NCBI GenBank assembly: GCA_009809945.1
Contig: WTPW01000859.1
Location: 135,956-199,955 of the forward strand
Length of the DNA stretch: 64,000 nt
Reading direction: 5' to 3'
From: Gigaspora margarita
Lineage: Eukaryota > Glomeromycota > Glomeromycetes > Diversisporales > Gigasporaceae
A program made the translations under genes and the position numbers. Below the pieces are notes generated by a model. It made no database searches. It had not been told where the DNA came from and was given only the letters and a program-made list of their open reading frames with translations. The first letter of the stretch is position 1. Each line of letters begins with the position of its first letter. Shown here in pieces: positions 45,172-58,552 of this stretch.

Positions 45172-47694
45172 ATGCCAAAACAAATATCCACTGAACCAGA
45201 TAAAACTGATTTAGATACCTTTTTTATGCAATATCCTAATAGATATGGTATTTTTATCTATGAAGATAATTCAAATACCGCTAGGCCAACTCCATCAAAT
45301 ATAAAACCAATATCATGTATTAGCAAAGATTATTTAGAAAACATTAACAAGGCTACACACTTCTTTCTAGCTCCTTCTACAAACCAAACTATTATATGTC
45401 TTTGTAACCAATACCATACTAAGTTTATCTCAAATGAAAATACTATCTATCAACCAAACCAAATTCTTTCCATAGCCAAATCACGCTCTCAAATCAAAAA
45501 ACTCCTTAAAAGAACAGAAGAATCTTCTGAATTTACTCCTCCATTAATAATATCTCAATCATCCAATACACATACTCATCCATGCTACAAGTGTCAACAA
45601 GAAATCTCTTGTGAAATTAGAGATAACCAAAGGCACTATCTTCACAAAGATGGAATTTTTGAATCCAACAATATCTATCACAAATTGTATCTTCAAAATT
45701 TAAAGCAACAAAAACTAAATCCTCTGGCTCCTATTCTTCAACCATTAACTTCTACAGGAACAGCAAGCCAAACCAAACAATCTAATCAACCCAATCCTGA
45801 AATTCCACAATCTCCTCTTGTTTCTACACTTCAACCATTAACATCTACAGAAACAACAAACCAGACTCAACAACCTAATCAACCCAGTTCTGAAATTTTA
45901 TTATCTAGTTCACAAGATATNGAAATTGATGATAACAACAACCAATCTAATTTACAAGAATCTTCATCTTCTTCTCAATCTATTTTACATTCCANTACAT
46001 CACCAANTTNAGAAGAACTTNAACAACAACAAGAANATNAACAACAGCNACAACCTAAANCATCTCAAGAAATTCAATACCAAGATAATAATCAAGAANC
46101 TCACNAATCTGATCAAAAGAAAACTTCTAGAGATACATCCAAAGATTTAGACTGGTTTGCTAAATACCCAGTAACAAATGAAATAGAACAAAATACTAAA
46201 TTAAATACTACATTAGCACAACAAATTTTTAACTTTTCCAAATTACATCTTTGTAAATTATACCAGGAGCACCAATTCCTTTTGCAAACCAAAAACAAAA
46301 ACAAACAGTATCAAACCAAAAACCTATTCAAAAACAAAGCTTTAACTTCTTACTTAATACTATGACTGCTGAAAAACCAGAATTTCTTGTACAATTTCTT
46401 AATCAAACAAATCTATCTTTAATCCACAACTCAATATCCCACACTATGCATTTGTCTCAACTCTCAAAAAACTGCTTGCTAAATTCACAGAACTTCTATT
46501 TACCAAACTTAACTATGTTTATATTTTTAGATCACACTATTCTATACCCCCATATACTGCAATTGAGCATTGTCGAGTTTCAATTAACTTTGCTCACTTA
46601 TACCTTTTCCTCCATGACAAATATGAGACTATTCACTATCAAAAATTTGTAGAAAAGCTTAATATCAAACCCCTTCGATGTACACTACAATATAATATTA
46701 GTCATGATACTCCTCAAAAGCCCTTATTTGAAATTTATAATAACAACATTTTACAATTACAGTTAATCTTAATATTCCCAAAGATGACTTTCTTGGCACT
46801 TTCCATATCCCTTCTCTCAAACCATATGTACACAAATTTAATGAATGGTTTGAAACTTTCTTTAAATCCTATCAAAAACAATTTACAAATATTAATCAGC
46901 AAAAAGTATACAATTATCTCAAATTTCAAATTGCTACCAAACTAGCTGATGAATGCAAAAAACTTTTACCTTTAGAATTTCAAATTTCAGAGCCCAATTC
47001 TCTTAGGGACCGCTCATTTCAAACTAACAAAAAAGCTCTCCACTATATCCATAAATGTAAAGATTCTAAGTGTTCTATTCTCGAGAACCAAGAGGACCAA
47101 GAACATAATTATAAAAATCTATCTTCATACTTTTTCAAACAATCTTTTACAACATATCCTGCACCAGAAAAAGATAGCACAATTCCTCAAAAGACTCCCT
47201 ATAAACCTGACTTCTCTATTTTTTCATCTGGACAACAATATGCTGCCACTTTTGAAAAACCAATCCCATTACACACACTAAATGAGTTAGCTTTTAAAGC
47301 TGATCAAAAGTTTGCTCAGCTTAATAATACAGAAACAACTACCAAAAGAACTGCCTTTTATCTGTACTCACATATTAAAGCATACTTTAAAGCAGCAGTA
47401 CAGAATAATAATATTTCTGAACTTGGTTTAGAACAAGTACTTGAAAAAACCATTGTACCAACTATTGATCCACATATTTTAGCCAGAATTATTCTTTACT
47501 ATAATATCCGAAGCCAATTAAAATTCTCAATTGCACAGATCAAACAAAGCTATGAACAAGAATATCTTATTCAAGCTAAAAAATTCATAATTAAACACTA
47601 TCAAATCAAAATTCCAACTATAGTAGAAGACACACTATTCTTATCTACAACATCTACAAAGCCTTCTGATACATATAGCTCCCTTTTTCAATAA
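45172..47694 (+). pseudogene. LINE ORF1 protein, frame-shifted
   Basis: Starts at ATG 45172 (MPKQISTEPDKTDLDTFF) after a leader without upstream frame. The first 390 codons include a possible zinc-binding segment CYKCQQEISC and a long Gln/Ser/Thr/Pro-rich linker. Three frame shifts (about 46335, 46415 and 46755) move the frame, after which a continuous stretch of over 300 codons runs to TAA 47692-47694. This second half has the mixed composition of a folded protein (FHIPSLKPYVHKFNEWFETF is an example) and would bind RNA if it acts like other LINE ORF1 proteins. No known domain could be assigned by eye. Confidence 0.8.
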
Positions 47695-50600
47695 GTTCTT
47701 CTGTGAATAACATTAATGCAGCTGCCGCTTCCAAAATAATGATGTCCTCCACTTATAGTGGACCATTTTAGGACCAGAATGATATAAGTAGGCAGGCAGA
47801 TAAGCCTATTTATGCGAAGGACCAAGTTAATGATGGCCAGACCCAACGTACAGGGCAGGCTTTGGTATCCTGCGCAGCTGTGAGAACCGAGCTTCAAACG
47901 GCGAGCGATTTCATAGAAGAACAACCCTTCATCTCAGCTACCAATGCATCACATCCTGCTGAGGTACAATCTAAACAAATTATATCAATATCAAATACAA
48001 CAATTATTTCAGATACTTGCTATAACAAATTTCTCCAGTACTACAAACTACCTACCCTACTATCATCACAAACCATCGAGTCATTCTTAAATTTTATACA
48101 ATACAACTACCCAGAATTTTATTTCCCACAGTTTATCAAAATATCTATTTATACAAACAAAATACTAGATTATAAAGAGGCACATATATATTTACTCTAT
48201 GAACCCTGTCCTCTACCCAACCACTCATTATTACCATTTGAAGACTTACCATACTGTTACAAAATTTTACTCAAATCCACAACATCAAGCTATTCAACAT
48301 CAAGTTCAACATCTACCCATACTATCTTAAGCACTCCCAACTCTATACTTCTTCTTCTACAGAGCCAAATACTCAGGATCTACATCTTAATATAGCTACT
48401 CATAATGTCAGAGGCTTTAATATAGCCTCTAAGAGACAAATCTGGCAAGATTACTATATCAACCACAATATCTCTATTGCATCTATCACTGAAACCAAAA
48501 TCTCACATAAAACTAAGCTTTCCTTTTGCAATAATAGTTTATTTACCTACTANTGGNCCAATTNAGATANCTNANCAGAAGGTACTGCAATTATNATTCN
48601 CAATCANCTCAAACCTCATGTACATAGCTGTTTTACTCATCCAGGTGGAGCTATTGCATTAGATCTATTTTTAAAAGTAATATTAAATTACGAATTATCT
48701 CAGTCTATCTTTCCTCAACAGATATGACAAAAAGAGCTAATACACAAAATACTATTATTAACTGGATACATCAAGCTAAACAACTAAACCTTCATCCTAT
48801 TATTCTTGGTGATTTTAATACGCAAGACAATACTTTTAGTTCATCATCTAAATACAAACTTATCAACTTTTTACATCAAACAAACATGTTTGATATTAGA
48901 GCACATCTAAACAATACATACTACACATGGTCAAACAATACAAGTTCTAGTAGAATCGACTATATTTGGACTAATTCATTTAATATACAATTTCTTCTAT
49001 TATACAATCTAAATAATAGTCACACTAGTACTTCTAGTGATCATCTTATACTTACTATATCATGGACATTTCCTAATGCCTATTCTAAGCCTCAACGCCT
49101 CCATACTGGAATTAGTCGCCAAATCTTTGACGACAAAGCTATGTCAATAGACAAATGGGCTGAATTTTCAGAACATTGTACTGGTCTATTTAGACAACAC
49201 AATATTCCACTATCAAATGATACTCAAGAGAATATTAATACTATTTGGCACAAAATCCAGCACTGTATTATACAAGCTGCAATTCAAACAATTTCTAACA
49301 AAATTTCTCGAAAGTGAAGTTACAATCACAAGTATACACTACATTGTACTGCTCTTCATACAGGACTAAAAAAACTTGGCCATTTAATTAAAACTATTAA
49401 AAGCAATATTAATCTTTATTTGCCACATATCAACTCTCATATATTACTTATCAATTCCTATACCAAAAGTAATCTTCAATCCCTTATATCACTTGACTCA
49501 ACCCACATTCATTCCTGGCTTCAACATGCTTATGATATATGGAAACAGATTTATCATGCATACCATCTCGAGCACTCACTCCTTCTTCGCCAGCAAATCA
49601 ATCAAGCTTCAGAGAGAAGATGTGAAACTCTTGTTTCTAAACCTTCACAAGCTATTAAAAGTATTCTGGATCGATATCAACCTCCTGTTCATTTCACTAA
49701 TATTAAACTTGAAAATCAATTAATAACCAATCCTATTACAATTAAAGAACATATTCAATCACATTTTCATAACTGGACAACTCATAGACCAACAAACCAA
49801 ACTATTTTTAATAACTTTTGGCAACAACATTATACTCCACTTCCTTACATTAATTCTAGCTGGTATACCTTACTTACTTCACCTATTACAGAAGATGAAG
49901 TTTTGCAAACAATTGCCAAGCTTCCAAATGGCAAAGCCTGTGGGCCTACAGGAATAAGTAATGAGATGATCAAACATCTTAGCCATACTTGTATTATTTC
50001 ACTTACTGTTTTATTTAACTAATGTCTTTCTAAAGGTCAAATACCTAAATTATGGAAACATGGAAGAATTTTTCCTATTCCTAAAAACAATACATTTGAT
50101 GGGAATTTAAATCTTACTCATCCTATTAGCCTTATTGAACATACCTGAAAATTATATACCAAAATCCTTACTAATCGACTCAATCAAGTGTTCTCACAAT
50201 ACCCTATCCTTTTACCTTACAACTATGTAGCCCTTCCAGGCAATAGTACTTCTATTCCTATACATATTTTAAACAACTTAATCGAAGATGCTAACTGCAA
50301 CCATAAAGAAATTTGGATTCTATTCCAAAAGATGAGCAAGGCTTATGACTCTGTAAACTTTACCTTACTTAAACAAGCTCTTCACTGACTTGCTTTACCA
50401 ATTAGTATTATCAATATCCTTACTGATCTACTAGTTAATAGGCAAAACCAAGTCATTACCAATCTTGGTCTTACATTACCTTATCAGGTTCAAAATGGCA
50501 TTGATCAAGGTGAAACTATTACTCCTCTTCTATGGCGGATTTATTATGATCCACTCATTACCTATATTTATACCAACTCACCTGGCTATAGCACTGAAAC

Positions 50601-53529
50601 TTTTTGGATAACAAATCTTAAAAGCCATACCAAAGAAAACATTAAAACACACTGCTCAGTATTAGCCTATATGGATGATACTTTGTGGATTGCTTCCTCT
50701 CGTAATGAGCTTGCCAATATAATTTCAATTGCTGAATCTTTTTATATCATGGCCAATATTCAGGTTAATCCATCTAAATCAATTCTATCAACAAATAGCA
50801 AACCAAATAACTATTCTCCCATAACCTTTAATAACCAAGCCATGTCTCTTTGGCCACTTCAACAACCTTTTAAATTTCTTGGATGTTGGTTTACACTCAA
50901 CAACAAGCAAACCCAACAAACACAACTAATATTCGCTGAGTCTTCTCAACTTATTAATATTACCAAAACAAAAAAATTACTGATACTCATGCTAGATATA
51001 TTATTAATACTGTGATTATCCCAACTATTGAATATCGACTACAAAATATAGTTCTTAACAGGTCTATATGTAACAAAATTCTTAAACATCATATAGGTTT
51101 GGTCAAACATAAAGCCAAACTTAGTCGAACTATTCCTACTAGTACATTACTCCACCCTCAAATCTATAATATTAAGAATATCTGGGACATTCAACTTCAA
51201 TATCATATATCTAACTTCATTAAACGATTAAACAATAATGACCTACTTGGAACTACAACCCACATTCGAGTTCAGACAAATCCAAAATAACCTTTGGTCA
51301 CCTATTAGTATCTTTTCACATCCCAATCCCATGATTGATGGTCCTAATAGACATACCACAAAGTTCAAAATTATTCTATTGTTTAAACATCTTAATTGTA
51401 TAATTAGTCCTAATACAAACTGGCATATCCCTTTTACAATTAAAGAAGGATCTGTATCTTTAGAATCTATTCTATCCTCACACCCAAAATACTCTACCTT
51501 TAAAAAACAAATTCGACACCACCATCTTCTCTTTTTGGAACAACTCACTACTTTTGACAACTTATATCTGCTCGACTGGAAACATATTTCACCCTGACTT
51601 AACAAAATTCCAAAGGGAAGAATTCCTTTATGGTTTACTTTGTTGGAAGATAAAGTCACTAGCCATTCATATGAATGAACTATATATGCACATTTTAATT
51701 TACCACAAGCTAACTATTATAGTTATACTACTGGACATTCATTTAAACACACTAAACCATGGCTAATTACTATTTTGGATAATCAAATTATCTTAGGTAA
51801 AGCACGCAGAAAGCATACTATATCAGATTATACTTTAATAACTCACTGGCAATGCTCTATTGAAGAACAATTTACAAGCTTATACCCATTATCAGCTATT
51901 ACTACATTCCCATGTTTTAATTGTTCTCTCAATTCAAATACTATTGCAAATAAGTGCACTATCTTTATACCTACCAGTCATGCTATGAAATTTTTTGGCA
52001 GAATTAATTCTGACAAATCAATTAATCTAAATGCAAATCATCTAGATCTTGTTTATTCTATTGCAACCAGAAGCCCTATTCATATTCCACCCTCACCAAA
52101 TATTGTAATCTTCTCTATATTAATCCCTTCTATATTCCAATCTAGTATTGCACTTGATACTCTTCAATCTATTGCCAATCAAAACTACAATTCAACTGAA
52201 CTCATATTCTATACTGATGGATCTGTTCTTAATCTTAGTAGCTCTCAATGCTCTATGGGCATAGGTTGGATACAGCTACAAAATACTACTATTCTACACA
52301 CTTTTCAGACACAAACCAAATTCTGGCCTTGCTCTTTTAAGGCTGAACTTATAGCAATTTTGTCTGCAATCTGCACTGCACCTAGAAACTGCATTATTCA
52401 AATTTTTACAGATTCTCAATCTGTAATATCCAAATATAACAATCTTATTAGCACTACACCACTCTCTAAATCCTTAAATATTCCATATTGGCCTATCTGG
52501 AATATACTATTAAACTTTGCAAAATCATATAATTTTAATATTATATTTCACAAAGTTACCGCTCATCAAAACAACGAATTTAACAACAAAGCTGATCAAC
52601 TAGCACATAGCCACCAAATTGCACCTTATCTCATTTTCAACCCATACAACATATATAACCCTCAGCACTCTCTTCTTCTTGATGAGCTTCCTATTGAACT
52701 TTCTATTCAACGTAGTATAAGAACAATATGCTATGCACATATAACTGCACTCTGGTCATCACAAAACCGTATCCAGAAATGGATAGCTATCTCTCAGCAT
52801 ATTAACTGGAATGCTACTTGGCTTTATATTAATAATAATCAAAAAATTTGTAACTTCTCTCATAGTTTTCAATCTTCAGCCCTTAAATCATTTAGAGTTA
52901 AGTTACTCCTAAATGATCTTACAGCTCCACATGTTTTACACAAAAGAAACCCCATATACCCTAATATCTGCCATATATGCCACAATGCAAGTAATATACT
53001 ACATTGGGCTATCTGTCCCTCCTTTGAACCACTGTATAATATTATAAAAAACTCAATGCAAACTACTTTAAACTCTAGCAAACTAGAGATTTTACAAGCT
53101 AATGCTAAAAATCTCTATAACCAAATTATAAATCTGGATAGTTTTTAGATTCATCACTTTCCAAACAGATCCTCTTTATTTTCTACCTTATCAGGCTTTA
53201 TTCCCTTTGAAATCATATACACAATACGCGAATATACCCTATCTATTAAAGCTGCTAGTTCCTTTACTATTCAATTACTTCTTAATATTAATCAACAAAT
53301 CTATACAAACATTTGGATCCCCTATTGTATTTCTAGATCTCAAGATCAGTTTATATCTTCACAACTCCCCCAAGATAGTACTTTAATAACTCATACAACA
53401 TTAAATAACCCCTCTAATAACAATGAGCTTACTATACAAACTTCTATTCATAAAATTGAAACATGGCTTCCCAAATGGATTAAATACTCAATACACTTCT
53501 CTGACATCCTTTTATATAACCAAATCTAG
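47691..53529 (+). pseudogene. LINE ORF2: endonuclease, reverse transcriptase, RNase H
   Basis: APE-type endonuclease (48389-49080): HNVRGFN, SITETKI, LGDFN, SRIDYIW and SDHLIL are the expected catalytic signatures. Reverse transcriptase (about 49880-51060): LPNGKACGPTGI, SKAYDSV (motif A; the usual first Asp position is Lys here), NGIDQGETITPLLW, AYMDDTLW (catalytic YxDD) and LGCWF. RNase H (52195-52630): FYTDGS, KAELIAI, FTDSQSV, KVTAHQNNEFNNKAD. A C-terminal CHICHNASNILHWAIC knuckle sits near 52970-53015. Breaks: TAG 47769; frame shifts near 48350, 48670, 50970 and 51275; TGA 49315, 50146, 50386, 51595 and 51676; TAA 50020; TAG 53146, beyond which the same frame runs open for 126 codons to 53529. 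It would have nicked target DNA and copied its RNA in place. Confidence 0.93.
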
Positions 53530-53727
53530 GTGAGCCTTGGCCACTCTGGTAGGTTTAGGCTGCAGATAAGTATTTAAATATATTTAGATATATGTCTGAG
53601 TTTTTACTCTTAACAATAGATTTAAGTGATGAAAGTTTTTGTTTGTAAAAAGTTTCTATTAAATCTAATAAAGATAAAAGCATGGTCTCACCTTTAACAT
53701 TAAAAAAAAAAAAAGTATTTGTTTTTA

Positions 53728-55329
53728 TTATTTTAGTTTATTTTGAAATTTTTTTATTTATTTAATTTAAACACTTTTTTTTATTTTAATTTATTTATCT
53801 ATTTATTTATTTTATTTTAAATCATTTTTTAAATTATTTAATTTTTTTTTTAACTATAGTCTCACTAATATTTATTTATTTAAGAGAATTGTAATACAAT
53901 AATTACAAATGATTACTTAAAAGAAAAGTTTGACATTATCCAATATTTTGCTCATTATAACAAATTTTCAAATGCAACCTGCTGCACTGTTTCAAACCTT
54001 AGTTTGAATCAGAAAGCTTTTCATAACTGCCTACTTTTTTAAACCTTCTTCTCTTAGCTTTCTGAGTAGAGTATTTCTACTATACAAAATGACATATAAT
54101 AAAAAAAAAGAGAAAAGATATAAAGAGGAAATAATCTACTCAACCTAAGCAAAGAACCAAATATACATCAAAAATAAAAAAAGAAGAAAAAAAAAGGCAA
54201 AAAAGAAAACAGTATATAATAGCTTACAAAAAAAAACCCTTATAGGAAAAAAAAAAGAAAAAACTAGTAAAAATTATATAATACTGCACAAGGAACTGCT
54301 TTACCAAAGTATTATATGTACATGAAAGAAAAATAAAAGAACATTCTGAAATTTGGATTCTACAGATCTGCCTACTCGTTTGCACCACATCTTATTACAC
54401 ATCTGTTCCTGTTTATCAACTTGTATGCCTTCTTTTCAATTGGGATAGAAACAACAATGCCGATCTTTTGGAGGGGGTATGGCAGATTTCCCACTTTTTA
54501 TTCAAAATCCTAGAGAAAAAAACTCAAAGCAAGAATGTAATAGCAAGTATATGGTTTTTATGTTCTTGTAGCCAAAAATCTTAAAAAGAGTATTAAAAAC
54601 CTTATTTTTTAAATTTACTGCCTAGCCAACTATATTACCTTTATCGATAAAAGAAAACTTCTACCAGAATTTCTTGTACCAAGAGCACCCACTGCTAGTT
54701 AATTGTATAACTGACACTTCTAGCTTGCTTGCTGAATATAAAGTAGTTTCCAGAAAAATAGATAAAAAGGTTAACCTTTATAAAAGCCAGTATTAATAGC
54801 TGTTTTATCTTTTACTTAAAAAATTTTTTGTTTTTCTTTTGTTCAAAAATTTGAACAAGTAATTGATAGAAAGAGTTAATTTTAAATTATTTATTAAATA
54901 TATATATATGTTTTATTTTACTTTAATTTTTTAGTTTATTTTTTTATTTATTTTAATCAATTTATGCAAGTCTTGATCAAAAAGATTCAACTATTGAGCA
55001 TATGCAAGGTAACTATTTCTGTAATATGCATATATACAATAGTGGAAATAATTCTGGTTTAGGAATAAGAGCTGTGATATTGCTGTTTTCCTAGGAGGTA
55101 GCTTATTTTCAAAATAAAAATTTTGTTTTAAAAAAAAGGAGGTAGTTTATTTTTGAAAATTACAGTAATGTTATTTCCAAATTTATGCTAAAAATACACA
55201 AATAATGCATCTTTATATATAGAATTTTAATATAGAAATAAGCAATTTAAAAATTTAACCTTTTTAATAATTTTTTAAAAGAATACGCAAATATAAATCT
55301 TACTTCATTTAATTTGTCTATGATAGTGA
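53728..55329. other. intergenic, no gene
   Basis: T-rich then A-rich low-complexity DNA followed by unremarkable AT-rich sequence. AGGTAGCTTATTTT and AGGTAGTTTATTTT boxes at about 55095-55155 resemble the hairpin at 2193-2258. Confidence 0.5.
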
Positions 55330-56022
55330 CGCATTCTCTAACCTGACCTATCTATAAATAGTTTGGGATTCTAGTAGACCAATTTCTTTGTAATACATTT
55401 AGTCCTATTGAACCTATTTTTATAATTCTTTGTCTGGATTTTATAGATTTAGAATAATCTCTTAAGTCTTCTTTAAACAATTCTTCTTTTGGAATTGCTT
55501 CTTTTTTGTAGTATTGTCATTCAAAATTTTCTTGGTAAAGTATAGCTTCTATAGCTTCCTGTGAGTCATTATATTTCATAAAGAATAGTTGATTTGGATC
55601 TGAAAATGATAAGCATAATTTATACTTCATTTCTTCTTTAAGTTTTTTTATTGCTTCTTGATATTGTGTTGTTCATTCAAATGAGTATTACCTGTTAATT
55701 TATATAATGGGTCTGCTATTTTTGCAAAATCATAAATATAAGGTCTGAACTAATTCATAAATTCTAGAAATCCTTGTAGTTTCTTTTTATTTTTTGGAGT
55801 TACGAATTTATCTACTTCTTTGGCTTTTATAGTATTTTTTCATATTTTGCTATATTCCACTTTATGATTTAATATAGTTGTTTTGTTAATACAGAATTCA
55901 TATTTGGAATATTTGAGTCTCAGGGCCATCTTTTTAAGCCTTTCTAATGTTCTTATTAGCCTATCTCTCATCTATTCATATTATTAGCAAGTATTGTTAA
56001 ATTATCCATATATAACAATAAC

Positions 56023-56317
56023 AGAGCTCCAGACATCTCTTATAGGTTATAACTGGATTTTGGCCAATTTTGATCTAATTTGCTAAAAATGACAAAATCT
56101 ATTTACTTTAATAACTTCTAGTCTAGTGATCAAAATTGAATAAACTTTTTTTTTTTAGATGTGCCTTACTGAGAGCTTTATTTTTAAAAAAAGTTCATTC
56201 AAATTGGACCACTAGATGCCAAGATAATTGCCAAAAACTGTTTTTTGTTTCTCATATTTTAGGTGTTTTTGCTAAAAAATTTCAAGTATGACCTCTATAC
56301 TAGATGTCCAGGGTCCT
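56023..56317. mobile_element. hAT-type MITE, family of three, copy 3
   Basis: Ends AGAGCTCCAGACATCT and, inverted, AGGACCCTGGACATCT, with a perfect 8-bp duplication ACAATAAC (56015-56022 and 56318-56325). It sits between the RT fingers and the YxDD-like box of the retroelement pseudogene. Confidence 0.95.
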
Positions 56318-58262
56318 ACAATAACCAATCAAAATTAGAGAGTAATATATTGACAGCATTAATAAGGTAGGTAGTTGCTGTGCTTATTTCAAATAGTAGG
56401 TTATTGCATATATATATTCCATATTTTCCAAATATACTTGCAGTATATTTCTGAGAATCTTCATGCATTTTTAATTGCCAATATGTGGATTTTAAATCTA
56501 TAGTTGTATATAGCATATAAATAGCTATTTCTGCAATATCTGATATATATCAGATAATGGTTCTTTAAATTGCTTTAAATGCTTATTTAGATTTTTATTG
56601 TCTATAGCAATCCTCTTAGTTCCATCTTTTTTTAGTTATTACTAGTACATTATTTCCCTAATCGCTAAATTCTTGTTTAACAATATTATTTTCCTTTAGT
56701 TAATCTAATAGTTTTTTAATAATCTTTAATTTATCCTCAGAATACTTTCTGATCTTTTGTTTCTTATTCCTTTTAGAGATATCTTTTTCTTCTTTATTTA
56801 ATTCTAATCTAATCTTGAAAATAACTTTGTTATTAATACTTGTTCTCATTTCTTCTTTTCTTCTAAATACATTAATATATTTTATTATTATATCTCCAAT
56901 TTGTTTTCAAACAATTAGACTATATTGTTCTTTAATTTCTTCAATTCGCTTTTTTACAGCTATTTTAGGATTTTTCTAATCTATTTCAATTTCTTTAATT
57001 AAAAAAATTTTAGGTATTTTTTCTATTATTTCTATATTTTCTATGTGTTAATCTTTACTTATTTGAACATTTTTGTCCAAATAGTTAACTATAATCACAT
57101 AATTGTTATTGATTATTCCAGGTTCTATAACTATTTCTTGATTTGCAAGGTACTCTGGAGTTCCAATATATCCATTTTTTAATTGCTTTCTTATTCTTAT
57201 AGACATTACATGTTGCTTATATAGAACAATATATTGAGAACTGTATATAGCATTATCTTGTTTTTGATCTCTAATAATAGTGGGTACTATCTTTTTTCTT
57301 ATATATGGGTGTATATAGTTTAGTCTTATATGAAAATCTGTTTTATTTTTATTGTCAGATTCTTCTTTGAGTAACTCATTTTTAGATGTAGGTATCCCAA
57401 ATTCTTCTTTTTTTACTTCTTTATTATCTTCTTGATAGTCATCAAAGAATGACAGTAATGGTTGTTCTATTGATTCTTTTGGTATATATTGCATATATCC
57501 TTTGAAGATATTTTGTATTAGTATACTTAAGGTTTCATTTGTTTTAATTTTTATTTCTGGAACATAGTATTTCTTAGTTGAATCTTTCTTTCTATTTTTA
57601 ACCCTTCTAGAGTATTATAATATTCTTTTTTACTGGTTTTGAAATTATTCCAGAATCTTTCAAATTCTAGTTCATCTGTTATTTAATTATATGAAGGTTG
57701 GTTGAATCTGGATAGTAGAGATGGTATATATTGTCTTAATTTCTTTGGATCATATATTGATAGTGTTTTATCATAAATTATATATATGCTTTTGTTTTGC
57801 TTTCTTATTGGTAAGAATGCTTTATTTTTTGGTGGTGACAATGTTTGTTTTTTTTCAAGATTTATTTTAGATGTCTTAAATATCTTATCCAATTCTTCTT
57901 GAGCTATGTCTACAGAATTTCTTAGACTTGAGATGTTTTTGGTCTATGAGTTTGTTGCTATTTTCTAGTTGTCTAGTTTTTAGGAAATTTAAAGCTTATT
58001 GGTGATTTTGGTAAACTGGGTAGTTTATTTGCTATTCTATCTGTTCATGAGGTATTGGTTTTGTTAGTAGCATCTAATTTTATGGATTCATTATCATTAT
58101 TTTTATTTTTTTCTCAAAAAGGATAATCTGTTGTATAGGTTTCTCTATATAATTTATCAGGTAATGGTAGTTTTTCTGGTTTCCTCATATTTGATCTTTG
58201 AGCACTAATTGCTCTTCTTAACTGTTGTTCATTAGCAATTTCTCTTTGTTTTGTTATCATTT

Positions 58263-58521
58263 GGGATCTTTGCTAGGAAAATCACCCTTCGACATTTTCT
58301 GATCGGGCTGATTCGGATAAACTTAAACAAACATACCAGTTTTTATTTATATACAAATCATCTTTTGACTTTATTGATTCGAAAGTTTATTTGATGCACC
58401 ATTGAATCAATAAAGGCAAAAGATGATTTACATTTATATAAGAACCGGTATGTTGTTATACAATTGTCTGAAATTACCCGATCAGAAAATGCTGAAGGGT
58501 GATTTTCCTAGCAAAGATCCC
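58263..58521. mobile_element. 259-bp palindromic MITE
   Basis: Inverted termini GGGATCTTTGCTAGGAAA, arms continuing to CTGATCGGG, and inner arms ATCATCTTTTG/CAAAAGATGAT. Flanks CATTTG and CATTTTG look like an imperfect duplication. Inserted in the retroelement polyprotein frame. Confidence 0.88.
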
Positions 58522-58552
58522 ATTTTGCTTATTTGTTCTGCTTGTATAGTTA

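Larger units (their letters stand above)
44439..53712 (+). mobile_element. full-length LINE (APE endonuclease, RT, RNase H), 9.3 kb
   Basis: Flanked by a 15-bp target-site duplication AAGTATTTGTTTTTA (44424-44438 and 53713-53727, the last A's overlapping the tail) and ending in a poly-A tail (53702-53712). Layout: 5' leader 44439-45171, ORF1 45172-47694, ORF2 47691-53529, short 3' UTR. The order endonuclease - reverse transcriptase - RNase H - C-terminal Cys/His knuckle is that of LINEs with RNase H (I/Tad-type; exact clade not determined). Both ORFs carry shifts and stops, so the copy is no longer active, but the intact ends indicate insertion as a complete element. Several ambiguous bases (45921-46105, 48552-48606) suggest reads from sister copies were merged. 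Confidence 0.95.

Noticed and set aside
49315..51678. Reassigned TGA codon (TGA as sense) to explain the five in-frame TGA in the LINE
   Set aside because: TAA and TAG stops and frame shifts occur in the same ORF, and other frames here end at TGA, so simple decay is sufficient.
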